Shown here one piece after another: positions 24,017 through 32,365 of a DNA stretch of 32,582 nt. Source of the DNA: JBCAWW01 sp039024315 (GTDB taxonomy: Bacteria; Bacteroidota; Bacteroidia; J057); contig JBCCQN010000077.1 of the NCBI GenBank assembly GCA_039024315.1, positions 1 through 32,582 on the forward strand, in the 5' to 3' direction. The first letter of the stretch is position 1; each line of letters starts with the position of its first letter. The position numbers were made by a program, and so were the translations under genes. Under the pieces are notes generated by a model. The model had not been told where the DNA came from. It saw only the letters and a program-made list of their open reading frames with translations, and searched no databases.

Positions 24017-24949
24017 ATGAAAATATTTAAACGTATCCTCCTCGCCTTGGGGCTGCTATTTGGACTCGGTATTGTGGGCTTATTGACCCAATTCAAGGCC
24101 GATATTCCTCGCTCAGAAATGATCGAGCGTTACGCCCAAATCCCTTCTCAATTTATGACGCTTGGCCAGCAAGAAGTACACTACCGAGATGAAGGACAGG
24201 GTGAGCCACTACTGCTTCTACATGGTATGGGCGCTTCTCTCCACACTTGGGACTCGTGGACAACAGCTTTAAAAGACTCATTTCGTGTGATTAGAGTCGA
24301 TTTACCCGCTTATGGCCTCACTGGCGCGCGCGTTGATCATGATTACAGCTTAGCCGCCTATATCGATTTTATCCACGACTTCGTCGAACGCTTGGGTCTG
24401 GACTCCATTTCTATCGCCGGTAATTCACTGGGAGGAGCCATCGCTTGGTCTTATGCGGCCGAGCATCCCCAAAAGGTCACAAAATTGGTACTAGTAGATC
24501 CTTGGGGCTTTCCCAATCCCAATCGCAAAGCTTCTTTAGGGATCCAATTAGCTCGGACCCCTATCCTGCAAAATATCGTTCGTTACGTCACACCTAGATC
24601 CCTGATCGCAAAAAGCATGTACGAAGTTTATGGCGACGACTCCAAACTCACTGAGGAGGTCATTGACCGCTATTATGAGATGATGCTGGCCGAAGGTAAC
24701 CGTGAAGCTTTCATTGCCCGTCAAGATTCGCCTTTCCCCTTCATCGGGGAACGCTTAGCCGAAGTTTACCATCCCACTCTCCTGCTTTGGGGCGAGGAAG
24801 ACGCTTGGATTCCCCTCAGTACGGCCGATAGTTTTTTGCAGGCCCTGCCTAACGCTCAACTTATCACCTATCCAGGCGTGGGACACCTTCCGATGGAAGA
24901 GATTCCGCAGCAGACGGTTGCGGACGCGAGAGATTTTTTAGAGAGGTAG
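24017..24949 (+). CDS. Membrane-anchored alpha/beta hydrolase
   Basis: 310 aa from the ATG at 24017. A TTG three codons upstream is also in frame but is less likely. An N-terminal hydrophobic helix (about 6-24) is an uncleaved anchor or signal peptide. The hydrolase fold follows: LLLLHGMGASLHTWDSW (oxyanion HG at 69-70), VIRVDLPAYGLTG, nucleophile Ser137 in GNSLGG, Asp262 in GEEDAWIP and His290 in GVGHLPMEE, so the triad is complete. It resembles esterases/C-C hydrolases of the MhpC type, and the substrate cannot be read. It has a 237-bp upstream gap holding a terminator and a hairpin, so it is probably transcribed alone. Confidence 0.9.
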   Translation: MKIFKRILLALGLLFGLGIVGLLTQFKADIPRSEMIERYAQIPSQFMTLGQQEVHYRDEGQGEPLLLLHGMGASLHTWDSWTTALKDSFRVIRVDLPAYGLTGARVDHDYSLAAYIDFIHDFVERLGLDSISIAGNSLGGAIAWSYAAEHPQKVTKLVLVDPWGFPNPNRKASLGIQLARTPILQNIVRYVTPRSLIAKSMYEVYGDDSKLTEEVIDRYYEMMLAEGNREAFIARQDSPFPFIGERLAEVYHPTLLLWGEEDAWIPLSTADSFLQALPNAQLITYPGVGHLPMEEIPQQTVADARDFLER

Positions 24950-24964
24950 GCGTTTTGCTTTTGC

Positions 24965-24984
24965 CTCTCGAAAGCTTTCGGGAG
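24965..24984. repeat. CGAAAGCTTTCG palindrome
   Basis: A 20-nt near-perfect palindrome centred on CGAAAGCTTTCG, 16 bp past the hydrolase stop codon. A perfect relative (TCCCGAAAGCTTTCGGGA) is at 32424-32441. Confidence 0.6.
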
Positions 24985-25007
24985 CGCGGAAGGCTAGTCT
25001 TTGAGCT

Positions 25008-25023
25008 GCGGCATGCATGCCGC
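25008..25023. repeat. Perfect 16-bp palindrome GCGGCATGCATGCCGC
   Basis: Fully self-complementary, and flanked by TTGAGCT and CTCTACT. It lies in the convergent gap between the hydrolase and the outer-membrane-like gene, along with three other palindromes. Confidence 0.65.
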
Positions 25024-25059
25024 CTCTACTGCTAGAAATGAAATCGGGGGGTTGGCTTA

Positions 25060-25082
25060 GCGACAAGGCACTGCCCTGTCGC
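25060..25082. repeat. Hairpin GCGACAAGGC/GCCCTGTCGC
   Basis: Ten-base arms with one mismatch around a 3-nt loop (ACT). From memory, this kind of GACAAGGC/GCCTTGTC hairpin is common between genes in environmental bacteria. Without a T-tail it is not a typical terminator. Confidence 0.6.
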
Positions 25083-25091
25083 GTGCTAGAG

Positions 25092-25115
25092 ATAAGCGTT
25101 CTGCGAAGCAGTAAG
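25092..25115 (+). repeat. Palindromic element, intergenic copy (CTGC/GCAG stem)
   Basis: ATAAGCGTT, stem CTGC, loop GAA, stem GCAG, TAAG. Relative to the consensus, C-to-T in the left arm is matched by G-to-A in the right arm, so base pairing is preserved. It ends 2 bp before the stop codon of the minus-strand gene. Confidence 0.75.
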
Positions 25116-25117
25116 CC

Positions 25118-25786
25118 CTAAAAAGCCACCCCAAGACGTAAACTTGTCACTGGCTGCAGTTGCCATTTGCTCCTTATACTCAGACTCGGTCCCCATTGCC
25201 GAGCAGGATCGCCATAGGCAGTCTTGAGACCAATATTAAAGTCTAAATAGAGATAATGGTAAATCCGCCTTTGGATACCATATAGCAGGCTAAAAGCGAC
25301 ATTATCAGTGTACCAATTGGGCCTCATATCGGTAGCGGTACCGCCGCCGGGGGTCTGCTTGAGCCTTGTCCCTAGCAACAAACTGATATAGTCCGCGCTG
25401 AGATGATTTTGGCGTTCGCCAAGGGCGTGCAGACGGGCAAACATGGGATAAAACCTTGGTCCTACTCCTACCGCCACAATCCCACTGGCAAAAGGCAATA
25501 ACGATTGTGTACCATCCTTGCCAAGGAGATAAGGCGAAGAAATCTCGGTATTGATGGACCATGCCGGTTTGATTTTGTGCTCATAAGAAAGGTGTAGGAT
25601 ACCGGAGATATTGGTGTTTTTTTGCCGCAAGACCAATTGCATCAAATCAACTTTTAGCATCCTTGGCTGCGAGGCTTGCAAGCCAAAGGGATCGGGCTCC
25701 TTACTTTCGGTCTGGGCCAAAAGAGTGGACAAGCCAATGGTACTGAGCCAAAAAAGTAAGGCAAGAAAGGAGAAAAGACGGATCAT
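25118..25786 (-). CDS. Predicted outer-membrane beta-barrel-like protein, unknown function
   Basis: A 222-aa exported protein (signal peptide ending near STLLAQ). The mature sequence alternates polar and hydrophobic residues in strands: GILHLSYEHKIKPAWSINTEI, GIVAVGVGPRFYPM, YISLLLGTRL, AFSLLYGIQRRIYHYLYLDFNIGLKTAYGD. It ends in an aromatic residue (LRLGVAF), as expected for a small outer-membrane barrel of the DUF3575-like type. No specific family can be claimed. Its 3' end abuts a palindromic element. It lies 46 bp downstream of the DUF58 gene on the same strand, so co-transcription is possible. Confidence 0.65.
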   Translation of the reverse strand: MIRLFSFLALLFWLSTIGLSTLLAQTESKEPDPFGLQASQPRMLKVDLMQLVLRQKNTNISGILHLSYEHKIKPAWSINTEISSPYLLGKDGTQSLLPFASGIVAVGVGPRFYPMFARLHALGERQNHLSADYISLLLGTRLKQTPGGGTATDMRPNWYTDNVAFSLLYGIQRRIYHYLYLDFNIGLKTAYGDPARQWGPSLSIRSKWQLQPVTSLRLGVAF

Positions 25787-25832
25787 AAGAAGCTAAGAAT
25801 GGACTAGCTTCAAGATACAAAATTTACAGCGA

Positions 25833-27188
25833 CTAAACCATACCTCTTGCCTTGAGCTCTAGGTATTTGTTGAGGGTGTTAACGGTGAGATTTTGGGGGG
25901 TAGTGAGGATTGCGATGATGCCATTACGTTCCAATTCCCGCACGATCTGCTTTTTTTCGTAAGCAAAGTTTTCGCCTATGGTTTTGATGTAAATTTCTTC
26001 CATAGACTGGGGCTGAGACTCGAGTAGGTCTTTGAGCTCAGTATTTTCAAAGAAAACCACTACCAGTAGATGAGTCCGGTTGAGCCGGCGGAGGTAAGGG
26101 AGCGTTCGGCGAAGCGCGTTTAAAGACTCAAAGTTGGTAAATAAGACCATGAGGCTCCGCTGTGGTATCTTGCGTGTGATGGCAGTGTATAGCCGTTCAT
26201 AATCCGCCTCCAAAAAGCGCGTCTTTTGATTGTAAAGCACCTCCATGATGAGATTCATATGGGTCGGCTTATTGCTAGAGGGCAAAATAGAATCAATCTT
26301 CTCTGAAAAGGCCACTAATCCGGCCTTATCTTGCTTGAGCAGCGCAATATTGGAAAGCACCAAAGAGGCATTGATGGCATAGTCTAGAAGACTGAGGCCT
26401 TCAAAAGGCATCTTCATATTGCGGCTTTTGTCGATCAGACAATAGATATGCTGCGCACGCTCATCGCGATACTGATTGACCATGAGCTTACCGCTACGCG
26501 CCGTCGCCTTCCAATTGAGGGTTCGGTAATCGTCGCCCCGCACGTACTCTTTGATCTGCTCAAACTCGGAAGTATGTCCTAGGCGGCGCACTTGTTTGAC
26601 CCCCAGTTCTTGCAATCGATTGGAGATCGCCATGATTTGATACTGGCGCATCTGAATAAAGGAGGGATAGCTTGGCACCATCGCATCAGCGTCAAAAGTG
26701 TAGCGTTTACGCACCAGTCCCAATGGTCCTTCCGCATAGATATTGAGGCCACCAAAATGATATTCGCCACGCTCCGTAGGACGGAGTTCGTAACGGAGCT
26801 CTTTTTCCTCTCCGGCCTTTAGGCCTAAGCGGAAGACTGTATCCCGAGCCTGAAACTGGACGGGTACTTCGTCTATGATTCGCAAGCGGACGGAAAAAGT
26901 GTAAGCGTTCCGGCACGGGATATAAACAGCATTAGAATCGCCATTGGAAAACTTCTCAGGCAAAATTCGACGGCCTTCGATGCCTTCTACATTAGCGTAA
27001 AGCATCAATATATCCACTACTATTAGTGCCAAAAAGGCAAAAAAAGTTAGTTGTACAATACCAAATAAACCTTCATAAATAAATGATAGTAGGAAAGCGG
27101 CGGCAATCACTCCTACAACCAAAAAGAGTCGGTTGCTGAGAAAAAGGGAATTGTTGTAGAGCTTAAGAAAAAAGGATTTGAAGGTCAT
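25833..27188 (-). CDS. DUF58 domain protein (vWA-like, MoxR-associated type)
   Basis: A 451-aa protein with two N-terminal membrane helices (about 19-38 and 42-64), a beta-rich middle (about 85-170) and a DUF58/vWA core. The DUF58 signature is EYVRGDDYRTLNWKATARSGKLMVNQYRDE (214-243). The vWA strand LIDKSRNMKMPF follows (Asp253, Ser255). The second MIDAS Ser of the usual DxSxS is Asn257, so metal binding may be altered. DUF58 proteins normally work with a MoxR AAA+ ATPase, often in aerotolerance-type loci of Bacteroidota. No moxR or other bat gene is in this window, so the partner must be elsewhere. A TATTTTTG -7 candidate lies upstream. Confidence 0.85.
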   Translation of the reverse strand: MTFKSFFLKLYNNSLFLSNRLFLVVGVIAAAFLLSFIYEGLFGIVQLTFFAFLALIVVDILMLYANVEGIEGRRILPEKFSNGDSNAVYIPCRNAYTFSVRLRIIDEVPVQFQARDTVFRLGLKAGEEKELRYELRPTERGEYHFGGLNIYAEGPLGLVRKRYTFDADAMVPSYPSFIQMRQYQIMAISNRLQELGVKQVRRLGHTSEFEQIKEYVRGDDYRTLNWKATARSGKLMVNQYRDERAQHIYCLIDKSRNMKMPFEGLSLLDYAINASLVLSNIALLKQDKAGLVAFSEKIDSILPSSNKPTHMNLIMEVLYNQKTRFLEADYERLYTAITRKIPQRSLMVLFTNFESLNALRRTLPYLRRLNRTHLLVVVFFENTELKDLLESQPQSMEEIYIKTIGENFAYEKKQIVRELERNGIIAILTTPQNLTVNTLNKYLELKARGMV

Positions 27189-27215
27189 GCTGCTGCCTTG
27201 TGAGCCTCAATTTGG

Positions 27216-27223
27216 CAAAAATA
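27216..27223 (-). promoter_or_regulatory. Candidate -7 element of the DUF58 gene (TATTTTTG)
   Basis: The minus strand reads TATTTTTG, matching TAnnTTTG, 28-35 bp upstream of the DUF58 start. The -33 partner is not at ideal spacing. Confidence 0.35.
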
Positions 27224-27300
27224 AGGGGGATCAGCAATATCCGTTTAGATAATTGTCTTCATGGCTAAAAAATTGCCGCTTTGCTAGCCAAGATCCACAG

Positions 27301-27669
27301 CTATTCCATCAAACTTTTGACAAAATCACAGAGATCTTTGCCAGCACCTGAAAGGGGTCCTGTAGCAGTGGTTTTGATTTTATCTTTAAGGGTTTCAAAG
27401 TCGCTAACGGTAGTTCTGCTACTTACTTTCACGCCATTCTCATATTCAAAGTTGCTCACTAATTCGATGAGTTGATCAACTTCTTCATCGGTCATTTCAA
27501 GCTTGGAGAGGCTGATCGCAAAGGCGGCATCCCCTCCATAAGAAGGGCAACCGCAGTTGAACTGGGTGAGCTCAAAGTTTTCGACTGTGCTCGTTACCAT
27601 GACCTTTTGGGCCGAGAGATAGGCGGGAAACAGAAACAAGCAGAGGAAGATTAGGCTTAATTTTTTCAT
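27301..27669 (-). CDS. Small exported protein of unknown function
   Basis: 122 aa from the ATG at 27667-27669, which gives a classic signal peptide (MKKLSLIFLCLFLFPAYLSA). A TTG ten codons upstream is in frame but unlikely. The mature part has a FNCGCPSYGGDAAFAISL segment with two close cysteines, a helix with DEEVDQLIELVSNFEYENG, and a third Cys near the end (LCDFVKSL). No family recognised. Same strand as the symporter (76 bp gap upstream) and the DUF58 gene. Confidence 0.6.
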   Translation of the reverse strand: MKKLSLIFLCLFLFPAYLSAQKVMVTSTVENFELTQFNCGCPSYGGDAAFAISLSKLEMTDEEVDQLIELVSNFEYENGVKVSSRTTVSDFETLKDKIKTTATGPLSGAGKDLCDFVKSLME

Positions 27670-27744
27670 GGGAATAAATAATGATTGTTTGCTAGGCAAT
27701 TAGAGGCCCAGTACATTCATTAACCATCGCCCATATGAGGGATT

Positions 27745-29253
27745 TTAGGATTGACGCGGCAACAGCACTAAGCCTAAGACGGTCAAAGCACCATTGAGCA
27801 GTAAGAGCTCAAAGCCAAAGGTATAGCCCGTCAAAATAGGACTAACAGCCTGAATACCGTAAGTCAATAATGGAGCCAAAACACAAACTATCGGTACCAA
27901 ATGATCCGCTGGTTGGACCTTCGGCATATACATTCCTACCAAAAACAAACCTAATAAAGGCCCATAAGTGTAGCCTGCGGCTGTAAAGAGCATCGTTACG
28001 ACCGAGTCGTCGCCTATCCAACTAAAGACCATAATCAGTAAAAAGAGGATAGCCGAAAAGCCTAAGTGAACCCATTGCCGCTGCGTTTTTTTATGAGCCT
28101 CATCAGTACGTTTTTCAAACTTAAGAATATCAACGCAAAAGGAGGTTGTCAAAGCCGTCAAAGCAGAATCCGCACTTGAATAAGCGGCTGCAATCACCCC
28201 TAATACAAAAAATATAGCGGCGGCCCCACCTAAATAATCCAAACTCAAGATGGTAAAGAGCTCATCTTGCTTACGTTCTTCAAACAAGCCCGTGTCAATA
28301 TTTTGGATCAATAACTGAAATTTCCCTTCGGCATTGGTTACAGCTTGCACGACTTCCATCTCATGGCCATAGAGGTACAACAAAGTCCCTAAACCCAAGA
28401 AAAAGATATTGGCCAGAACAAAGACACCGGAGAAGCTATACATATTGGTTTGGGCTTCGGCCAAATTGCGGCAGGTGAGGTTTTTTTGCATCATGTCCTG
28501 ATCCAAGCCCACCATGACAATAGTTACCGCCATACCACTAAAAAATTGCTTGAAGAAGTAGTTTGCAGGCAGGAAGTCCCAAAAGAAGGTCTGCGAATAG
28601 CTACTATCGCTGATTTGCGAAATCACTTCTCCCAAGCCCCAATTCAATTGATCCGCCATCAGATAAACTGCGATACCTGCTCCCACCAGCAGAAATAAGG
28701 TCTGCAATGTGTCCGTCCAAACTACCGTCTTGATCCCTCCTCGATAGGTATAGATGTAGATCAAAGCAATCGCAATCAGCACCGTAGCAAAAAACGGAAT
28801 CCCTAGTTCATCGAAGATGGCCAACTGCAAAACAATCGCGACTAGGTAAAGGCGAAAACTGGCCCCGATCACTCTTGAAAGCAGAAAAAATATCGCCCCC
28901 ATTTGATAACTACTATTACCAAAACGCTGCTCCAGATAGCCATAGATTGAGGTCAAATTGAGCCGATAGTAAAGTGGCAGTAGCACCCTAGAGATGAAGA
29001 GAAAGCCCACAAAATTGCCAAACACAAATTGCAAGTAGCTCCAACTTCCCGGTCCCACCTGCCCTGGCACTGATATATAAGTAACTCCCGAAAGGGTAGC
29101 CCCTATCATCCCAAAGGCAACGAGATACCAAGGTGAATTGCGATTGGCGGAAAAAAAGGTTTGCTCATCAGCATTGCGGCCCGTCCACCAAGAGATCATA
29201 AATAGTAGTACAAAGTAGGCTCCTATGACCAATAAAATAGTAGTAGCGTCCAT
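27745..29253 (-). CDS. Sodium:solute symporter family protein
   Basis: A 502-aa polytopic membrane protein with about 13 hydrophobic helices, normal length for the SSS family. The N-terminal region has TGRNADEQTFFSANRNSPWYLVAFGMIGATLSGVTYISVPG, the usual start with its conserved Gly/Ser in the unwound first core helix. Later landmarks are YTYRGGIKTVVWTDTLQTLFLLVGA, VGLDQDMMQKNLTCRN (SSS signature region) and AYSSADSALTALTTSFCVDIL, where Ser/Thr residues resemble the Na2 site. It should import an organic solute with Na+. The substrate cannot be inferred. Its 5' side faces the tudor-like-fold gene (133 bp gap). Confidence 0.93.
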   Translation of the reverse strand: MDATTILLVIGAYFVLLFMISWWTGRNADEQTFFSANRNSPWYLVAFGMIGATLSGVTYISVPGQVGPGSWSYLQFVFGNFVGFLFISRVLLPLYYRLNLTSIYGYLEQRFGNSSYQMGAIFFLLSRVIGASFRLYLVAIVLQLAIFDELGIPFFATVLIAIALIYIYTYRGGIKTVVWTDTLQTLFLLVGAGIAVYLMADQLNWGLGEVISQISDSSYSQTFFWDFLPANYFFKQFFSGMAVTIVMVGLDQDMMQKNLTCRNLAEAQTNMYSFSGVFVLANIFFLGLGTLLYLYGHEMEVVQAVTNAEGKFQLLIQNIDTGLFEERKQDELFTILSLDYLGGAAAIFFVLGVIAAAYSSADSALTALTTSFCVDILKFEKRTDEAHKKTQRQWVHLGFSAILFLLIMVFSWIGDDSVVTMLFTAAGYTYGPLLGLFLVGMYMPKVQPADHLVPIVCVLAPLLTYGIQAVSPILTGYTFGFELLLLNGALTVLGLVLLPRQS

Positions 29254-29386
29254 ATAAAATTTCCTATGATTTATAAGGCTTTCCTAAGCAGCTTCCCAAT
29301 AAGGGTGGGGACTTGCGCTCATACTCCCTCTTACATAGCCAAGAGAAAGAGGAAGTCGATTCGCTTTGAGAAAAATTTTTCCGGTT

Positions 29387-29923
29387 CTAGCGCCTTTTAC
29401 CTTCTCCCACAAAGCCATCTTCGGCATGGGCAAAAAGCACATTGAAAGTAGTCAAGCTACCATAGACGCGGGTGATATACTGCTGCATATTGACCTTCTC
29501 TTCGTCGGAGAGGTTCTTACTTTTGTTGAGGTTCTGTTCCAGAACGCGTAACCTATCCCGCACCATCACGATCTTATGAAAGAAAGTTTCAATGGGAATT
29601 TCCTTGGGTTTCATGTCAGGATTAGCGGGTTGTAAGAGCATCTTACCGCCCTTCCATTTGCTGCCAAGGTGAATGGTTTCGTTGGTATCCGTCCAGCGAC
29701 GCAAGATTTGGGTGAGCACTTGCTCTAGGTCCCCGATACCGAGCCTTTGCTCAGGGAGAGGAGCTAGCTCGATCACTTCGAGCCCCTCCATTTCTTTGTC
29801 GATACCCTTTTCACCAAAGTTGGGAAAAACCACATTGTAGAAGGCTTTGGTATTGTCCAAAATGATTCCGTCGCCGTATTGCGGGTGGCGAATTCTTGTG
29901 CCGATTGAGAGATTGCTTTCCAT
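29387..29923 (-). CDS. Protein with N-terminal tudor-like (UvrD C-terminal-like) fold, unknown function
   Basis: A 178-aa cytoplasmic protein. The first 50 residues, with LSIGTRIRHPQYGDGIIL and VVFPNFGEKGI, resemble the small SH3/tudor-like module at the C-termini of UvrD/PcrA helicases and in CarD-like proteins (GxRVxHxxFGxGxV). The rest is mostly helical and charged (IGDLEQVLTQILRRW, FFHKIVMVRDRLRVLEQNLNKSKNLSDEEKVNMQQYITRVYGSLTTFNVLF). Similar hypothetical proteins are conserved in Bacteroidota, from memory. The fold suggests nucleic acid or RNA polymerase contact, but this is inference. Confidence 0.65.
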   Translation of the reverse strand: MESNLSIGTRIRHPQYGDGIILDNTKAFYNVVFPNFGEKGIDKEMEGLEVIELAPLPEQRLGIGDLEQVLTQILRRWTDTNETIHLGSKWKGGKMLLQPANPDMKPKEIPIETFFHKIVMVRDRLRVLEQNLNKSKNLSDEEKVNMQQYITRVYGSLTTFNVLFAHAEDGFVGEGKRR

Positions 29924-30056
29924 TTCGAAATCGTTTTAAGCTAATTTGAAATGGAATATCTGCAATTTTTAGGCCTAGAACAAAGTATAACGGAAGCACG
30001 CAATGTCTGACAACTGACACCGATCTGCGATAATTTTTGTTACTTGCAGCCCAAAT

Positions 30057-30773
30057 ATGACAACAGCATCAGCAGATTCAGTTCCTAGGATCTATGTGAT
30101 CATCCCCGCTTTTAATGAAGAGGATTCGATCGGCAAGGTGGTCTCTGATATCCCCGAGGGCCTTGTGCATGAGGTGGTAGTTGTCAGCAACGGCTCTACT
30201 GATTTGACCGAGACCAATGCCAGTAAGGCAGGCGCTGCGGTACTCAGAGAAGAGCAAAAAGGCTACGGCTTTGCCTGTCTGCGGGGGCTTAGCTACATCG
30301 CCCAAAAACCCCAAGATCAACGTCCTGAAATCGTGGTATTTATCGACGGCGACTATTCTGACTTTCCAGCGGAGATGCCAGAGGTCGTCCAACCGATTAT
30401 CGAGGAGGGATATGATCTAGTGATTGGTTCTCGCGCCCTTGGGCAGCGGGAGAAAGGATCGATGCAACCGCAGCAGATATTTGGCAACTGGTTGGCGACT
30501 TCGCTGATCAAATTGCTGTATAGAGTAGAGTTTACCGACTTAGGACCCTTTCGAGCCGTAGCTTATGACAAGCTATTGGAGATCGATATGCAGGACACAA
30601 CATTTGGCTGGACCGTAGAAATGCAGGTCAAAGCCGCCAAAATGAAAATGCGCTGCAAAGAGGTTCCTGTCAACTATCGACGCAGAATTGGTGTTTCTAA
30701 GATCACAGGTACGATCAAAGGCACCGTGCTGGCAGGATATAAGATATTATGGACAATCTTTAAGTTGTTGTAA
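30057..30773 (+). CDS. GT2 glycosyltransferase, DPM1-like
   Basis: A 238-aa soluble GT-A glycosyltransferase. Seen: IYVIIPAFNEEDSIGKVV (about 11-28), VVVSNGSTDLTETNASKAGA, the DxD-type metal site in VFIDGDYSDFPAEM (about 98-111), LVIGSRALG, and the acceptor-region ending NYRRRIGVSKITGTIKGTVLAGYKILWTI, which is typical of dolichol-phosphate-mannose-synthase-like enzymes. It lacks the C-terminal membrane helices of GtrB-type members. It likely transfers a sugar from a nucleotide donor to a lipid carrier at the inner face of the membrane. The next glycosyltransferase starts 12 bp downstream, so they form an operon. Confidence 0.9.
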   Translation: MTTASADSVPRIYVIIPAFNEEDSIGKVVSDIPEGLVHEVVVVSNGSTDLTETNASKAGAAVLREEQKGYGFACLRGLSYIAQKPQDQRPEIVVFIDGDYSDFPAEMPEVVQPIIEEGYDLVIGSRALGQREKGSMQPQQIFGNWLATSLIKLLYRVEFTDLGPFRAVAYDKLLEIDMQDTTFGWTVEMQVKAAKMKMRCKEVPVNYRRRIGVSKITGTIKGTVLAGYKILWTIFKLL

Positions 30774-30785
30774 TTTTGCGAAGCT

Positions 30786-32282
30786 GTGCTAATTACAATT
30801 TTTCAATATACCGTGCTCACTGTCTATCTGATCACCCTCGTTTTGGTGGTCCTTTACAGTATCGGGCAACTCCATCTGGTGGTTACCTTTTTGCGTAACC
30901 GTGGCCAGTTCCAAGCCGAACCTCCCTTAGCAGGTGAGGACGAGACTCCTTTTGTTACCATTCAGTTGCCAATCTTCAATGAGCTCTACGTCGTAGAACG
31001 TTTACTTGACGCCATCGCAGCAATGGACTATCCGCGAGATCGCTTCGAGATTCAGTTGCTCGACGACTCCAATGATGAGACCGTAGCTGTATCAGCCAAG
31101 AAGATCGCAGAGCTCCAAGCGATGGGAATCGATGCGCAGCACGTGCGTCGTCCCGTCAGAACGGGCTTTAAGGCCGGTGCGCTAGCCTATGGCTTAGAAT
31201 TTGCAAAAGGCGATTTCGTCGCCATCTTTGATGCGGACTTCCTGCCTCGGCCAGATTACCTCCGCCGTGCCATGGCCAATTTTACCGATCCTAAGATCGG
31301 AGTAGTGCAAGCACGCTGGGAGCATATCAACCAGCATTACTCGATCTTTACTGAGGCCCAAGCCTTTCATTTGGATGCGCATTTTACGATCGAGCAGTTT
31401 AGCCGTGACGTAGGAGGCTTTTACATCAACTTCAACGGTACTGCCGGCATCTGGCGCAAAGATTGTATCAATGATGCTGGCGGCTGGGAAGCCGATACTT
31501 TAACCGAAGACTTAGATCTTTCTTACCGCGCCCAAATCAAGGGCTGGAAATTTAAATACATCGACGAAATTGGAGCACCGGCAGAGCTTCCTGCCGAAAT
31601 GGGCGCCATCAAATCTCAGCAATATCGCTGGATGAAAGGGGGAGCTGAGGTCGCCAGAAAGATGCTTTCTACGCTCTGGAAGTCGAATGCGCGCGTTGTT
31701 CGTAAATTGCATGGGACCCTGCACTTGCTAAGTAGCTCAGTATTTGTGCTGGTATTTATGCTAGGCATCACCAGTATTCCGCTGCTTTATCTCAAGCATG
31801 ATGTTTACTATGGCAAGGTGGATTTCTTGATCCTGCCTGTAAGCATGCTTTTGCTGAGTTTTGTGAGTCTAGGCCTGATGTATCTGGTTACCTTCAGTCG
31901 GAGAGAAGCCACTTTTGGGGCCGCGCTCAAACGCTTCATTCTCCACTATATTCCGTTCCTTTCTCTCTCGATGGGTCTCTCGCTCCACAATTCGGTAGCG
32001 GTAATTCAAGGATGGCTGGGTAAGCGGACTCCTTTTGTCCGGACACCCAAATTCAACATCCACGACAAGAAAGACAAATCCAATATCTCTAAGGTCAAAT
32101 ACAAGAGTCAAAAAGTAAAGCCCAGCGTTTATGCGGAGCTGTTCATGATCCTTTACTTTACTTTAGGGGTAGGGCTCTCCTTCCATTATCAGGATTATGC
32201 CATGATGCCCTTCTTGCTCATGCAGTTATTTGGTTATGGGGCAGTGGGCTTCTTTAGCTTTCGCCATGCTTTAGCTACTTGA
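30786..32282 (+). CDS. Processive-type GT2 glycosyltransferase (cellulose synthase/CslA-like)
   Basis: A 498-aa membrane glycosyltransferase starting at GTG. There is one N-terminal helix (about 5-30), a GT-A domain with all processive-enzyme motifs, and at least four C-terminal helices (from about 310). Motifs: DDSNDET (Asp93-Asp94), DAD (149-151), TED (240-242) and QQYRW (278-282). The segment VTIQLPIFNELYVVERLLDAIAAMDYP is typical of bacterial proteins related to plant CslA/CslC (glucomannan or xyloglucan backbone). It should polymerise or transfer sugars across the inner membrane. No PilZ domain is visible. The stop codon is followed 2 bp later by a palindromic element. Confidence 0.9.
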   Translation: MLITIFQYTVLTVYLITLVLVVLYSIGQLHLVVTFLRNRGQFQAEPPLAGEDETPFVTIQLPIFNELYVVERLLDAIAAMDYPRDRFEIQLLDDSNDETVAVSAKKIAELQAMGIDAQHVRRPVRTGFKAGALAYGLEFAKGDFVAIFDADFLPRPDYLRRAMANFTDPKIGVVQARWEHINQHYSIFTEAQAFHLDAHFTIEQFSRDVGGFYINFNGTAGIWRKDCINDAGGWEADTLTEDLDLSYRAQIKGWKFKYIDEIGAPAELPAEMGAIKSQQYRWMKGGAEVARKMLSTLWKSNARVVRKLHGTLHLLSSSVFVLVFMLGITSIPLLYLKHDVYYGKVDFLILPVSMLLLSFVSLGLMYLVTFSRREATFGAALKRFILHYIPFLSLSMGLSLHNSVAVIQGWLGKRTPFVRTPKFNIHDKKDKSNISKVKYKSQKVKPSVYAELFMILYFTLGVGLSFHYQDYAMMPFLLMQLFGYGAVGFFSFRHALAT

Positions 32283-32284
32283 TA

Positions 32285-32308
32285 GGGACTGCTGCGCAGA
32301 ACGCTTAT
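32285..32308 (-). repeat. Palindromic element, intergenic copy (CTGC/GCAG stem)
   Basis: The minus strand reads ATAAGCGTT, stem CTGC, loop GCA, stem GCAG, TCCC. It is a second copy with the compensated CTGC/GCAG stem, in opposite orientation to the others, 2 bp past the glycosyltransferase stop. Confidence 0.75.
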
Positions 32309-32365
32309 TTAAGTACAGAGTAAACAGTATTCAGTACTAAGAAAAAGGGTCTCCCTTAACCCAAT

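Noticed and set aside
26098..26924. Two element-like stretches in the DUF58 gene (26098-26121 and 26901-26924)
   Set aside because: Only partial stems remain, and the second encodes an N-A-Y segment at a position where the family favours Asn and aromatic residues. Not counted as copies.
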